NCBI GenBank assembly: GCA_038227745.1
Contig: JBBRPS010000108.1
Coordinates: 1-17,248 of the forward strand
Source of the DNA: DASPXY01 sp038227745
Lineage (GTDB): Bacteria > Planctomycetota > Planctomycetia > Gemmatales > Gemmataceae
Direction of reading: 5' to 3'
DNA length: 17,248 nucleotides
Position numbers and translations under genes: made by a program. The first letter of the stretch is position 1. Each line of letters begins with the position of its first letter. The notes beneath the pieces are model-generated. The model was not told the origin of the DNA, made no database searches, and was given only the letters and a program-made list of their open reading frames with translations. Positions 15,552 through 17,248 of the stretch are shown here, one piece after another.

Positions 15552-16484
15552 ATGAACCTGGTCCAGCACCTGGTCGAGCAGAAGCTGATCCGCCCACCGC
15601 ACTGGCTCGCGGCGAACACCCACTATCTCACGATCATGGGCTCTCACGCCTACGGCGTCGCGGACACCAACAACGAGGGCGTGCAGTCCGACTTCGACCT
15701 GTACGGGTTTTGCATCCCGCCGAAGGAGGTCGTCTTCCCGCACCTCGCGGGGGCGGTCTGGGGCTTCGGCAAGTACAAGGAGGGGATGCCGAAGAGCCAC
15801 TTCGGGCAGTTCCAGCAGCACCACGTCTTCGACCCGAGCGCCCGTGGCGGCAAGGGCCGCGAGTACGACCTGCAGATCTACAACATCGTCAAATACTGTC
15901 AGCTGTGCATGGAATGCAACCCGAACATGATTGACAGCCTGTTCACGCACGAGACGATGGTGCAGCACATCACGCAGGTGGGGCAGATCCTCCGCGACCA
16001 CCGCAAGAAGTTCCTGCACCAGGGCGTCTGCGACAAGTTCAAGGGCTACGCCTACGCGCAGGTCCACAAGATGCAGACCAAGACGCCGGACGAGGGCAGC
16101 AAGCGGGCGCAGGTGGTCGAGAAGCACGGCTACGACTCGAAGTTCGCCTACCATGTGGTGCGCTTGCTGGGGGAGGCAGAGCAGATCCTCCTGGAGGGCG
16201 ACCTGGACCTGCAGCGCAACCGCGAGCAGTTGAAGTCGATCCGCCGCGGCGAGTGGACGATGCCGCAAATCCTCGACTATTTCGAGAAGAAAAGAGTGGA
16301 TCTGGAGGGCGTGCGGGCGAAGAGCAGCCTGCCGGCGGGGCCGGACGAGGACGCCATCCGCAGCCTCCTGCTCCAGTGCCTGGAGGCGCACTACGGCGCG
16401 CTCGACAAGTGCATCGCCGTGCCGGGCCGCGCGGAGGGATTGCTGCGGCAGATCCGCGAGATGATCGAGGTGAGCGGCTTCTGA
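15552..16484 (+). CDS. RlaP/YcgL-type DNA polymerase beta superfamily nucleotidyltransferase
   Basis: This gene encodes 310 aa. The ATG at 15552 has AGGGG 6 nt upstream. The N-terminus carries the minimal nucleotidyltransferase signature GSHAYG (30-35) followed by SDFDLYG (46-52), giving metal-binding Asp47 and Asp49. Asp106 in EYDLQIYN is the likely third acid. The following segment, with CNPNMIDSLF (122-131), and the helical C-terminal half fit PF10127 (RlaP, earlier YcgL/COG3541). Some members of that family are linked to RNA-ligase repair systems, but most are uncharacterised. No ligase, RtcB or toxin gene is in view, so a repair role is not shown. It has no signal peptide and should be cytoplasmic, unlike its operon partner, the exported ThuA protein. 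It converges on the DUF1501 gene. Confidence 0.8.
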   Translation: MNLVQHLVEQKLIRPPHWLAANTHYLTIMGSHAYGVADTNNEGVQSDFDLYGFCIPPKEVVFPHLAGAVWGFGKYKEGMPKSHFGQFQQHHVFDPSARGGKGREYDLQIYNIVKYCQLCMECNPNMIDSLFTHETMVQHITQVGQILRDHRKKFLHQGVCDKFKGYAYAQVHKMQTKTPDEGSKRAQVVEKHGYDSKFAYHVVRLLGEAEQILLEGDLDLQRNREQLKSIRRGEWTMPQILDYFEKKRVDLEGVRAKSSLPAGPDEDAIRSLLLQCLEAHYGALDKCIAVPGRAEGLLRQIREMIEVSGF

Positions 16485-16543
16485 CGCACGACAGCGCGCG
16501 CCCCGTCAAGAAAAGGTCGGGACGGCGGGCTCAACGGCGCGGC
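16485..16543. other. Short convergent gap
   Basis: These 59 nt lie between the stops of the nucleotidyltransferase and DUF1501 genes. Only a weak 5-bp inverted repeat (16503-16507 with 16521-16525) is present, with an A-rich loop. Unlike the other two convergent junctions, it has no convincing terminator. Confidence 0.5.
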
Positions 16544-17248
16544 TCAGGCGAGGACGCCGTTGATGACCGAGCCAGTGCTGATCGGCAGCGGGCGGTTGAG
16601 CGAGTCGCGCACCTCGGTGTGCGGGTCGATGCCGAGCAGGTGGAAGAGCGTTGCCGACAGGTCCTCGGGCCGGACCGGGTCGCGTGCCGGGTGAGCGCCG
16701 CTGCGGTCGCTGGCCCCGTGGACGTGGCCGCGCCGGACGCCGCCGCCGGCCATCAGCACGGTGTAGCACTGCGGCCAGTGATCGCGGCCCGCCATGCCGT
16801 TGATGCGCGGCGAACGGCCGAACTCGCCCGCCCACACCACGAGCGTCTCATCGAGCAGGCCGCGGCTGTCGAGGTCTTCGAGCAGGGTCGGCAGCGTGTG
16901 GTCGGTGATCGGCAGCAGGTAGCGGTCGAGGACAGGGTACATGGGGTTGTTGTTGAAGCCGTGCGTGTCCCAGCCGCCGGAGACAGTGCTCTGGCCGCCG
17001 ATGGTCGCCGCGAAGTAGACGGTGACGAAGCGCACGCCGGCCTCGACCAGGCGGCGCGCCAGCAGGCAGCCCTGGCCGTAGGTGGTGCGGCCGTAGCGGT
17101 CGCGCATCGACGCCGGCTCGGAGGCCAGGTCGAAGGCGCGGCGGAAGGTCGGCGCGGTCAGCATGGTCAGAGCACGCTGGTAGTGGGCGTCGAGGCCGCG
17201 GGCGCGGGCCGAGAACTCCAGCAGGCGCGTCTCGCGGTCGAGGAGGTT
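16544..17248 (-). CDS. DUF1501 family protein, C-terminal part (cut by window edge)
   Basis: 234 residues are visible. The reading frame stays open to the right edge, so the start lies outside; the internal ATG at 17164 is not a credible start because coding continues upstream of it. Diagnostic segments are LLARRLVEAGVRFVTV, GGWDTHGFNNN, LDSRGLLDETLVVWAGEFGR, GRDHWPQCYTVLMAGGGVRRG and a C-terminal RPEDLSATLFHLLGID. These match the DUF1501 family, whose fold resembles sulfatases and alkaline phosphatases and which is highly expanded in planctomycetes. The proteins usually have a twin-arginine or Sec export signal, which would be in the missing part. They are commonly encoded next to DUF1549/DUF1553 cytochrome-like proteins, and such a partner may lie just beyond the window. 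The function of the family is not established. Confidence 0.9.
   Translation of the reverse strand, partial: NLLDRETRLLEFSARARGLDAHYQRALTMLTAPTFRRAFDLASEPASMRDRYGRTTYGQGCLLARRLVEAGVRFVTVYFAATIGGQSTVSGGWDTHGFNNNPMYPVLDRYLLPITDHTLPTLLEDLDSRGLLDETLVVWAGEFGRSPRINGMAGRDHWPQCYTVLMAGGGVRRGHVHGASDRSGAHPARDPVRPEDLSATLFHLLGIDPHTEVRDSLNRPLPISTGSVINGVLA

Noticed and set aside
16485..16543. Terminator between the nucleotidyltransferase and DUF1501 genes
   Set aside because: The best inverted repeat has only 5 bp and no T-tract in the right place.

Overview
The window is about 17 kb of GC-rich, gene-dense bacterial chromosome. It most probably comes from a planctomycete, perhaps of the Gemmataceae type. 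The basis is the combination of a DUF1501 protein, a secreted ThuA-like protein, a secreted YHS-domain protein, a very large secreted glycoside hydrolase, and short palindromic repeats of the kind I associate with Gemmata-like genomes. The family-level call is inference. I could not run a taxonomic search.

Layout. Eleven protein genes are supported: ten complete and one cut by the right edge. Left to right they are: a secreted calycin-like/YHS protein (-); a GT39-type membrane glycosyltransferase (+); a membrane-anchored alpha/alpha-barrel-like protein of unknown function (+); FabH (+); a class I/II aminotransferase (-); RibF (-); GlyA (+); a 1700-residue secreted GH2-type glycosidase (-); a secreted ThuA-domain protein (+); a RlaP-type nucleotidyltransferase (+); and the C-terminal part of a DUF1501 protein (-). 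I see no tRNA, rRNA, CRISPR array or transposase gene.

Organisation. Orientation changes often, so most genes look like single transcription units. The one tight pair is the ThuA gene followed 13 nt later by the nucleotidyltransferase gene. Two of the three convergent junctions (fabH/aminotransferase and glyA/GH2) carry a hairpin that could terminate both strands. The first gene ends in a convincing intrinsic terminator at the left edge. No gap between genes reaches 300 bases.

Function. FabH (fatty acid initiation), RibF (FMN/FAD synthesis) and GlyA (serine/glycine and one-carbon units) are housekeeping. The large GH2 protein and the divergently transcribed ThuA protein are both predicted to be exported and may act in carbohydrate breakdown in the periplasm or outside the cell.

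Most noteworthy: (1) two versions of one palindromic repeat family, at 4288-4348 and 6821-6908, that differ by the same two substitutions carried on both arms; (2) the GH2 protein, with two amidotransferase-fold-like modules after its barrel, the second apparently interrupted by a discoidin-like insert; (3) a RlaP-type nucleotidyltransferase next to ThuA with no RNA ligase in view; and (4) a possible fusion of a nitrobindin-like barrel with a YHS metal-binding motif. I found no clear new defence or mobile system.
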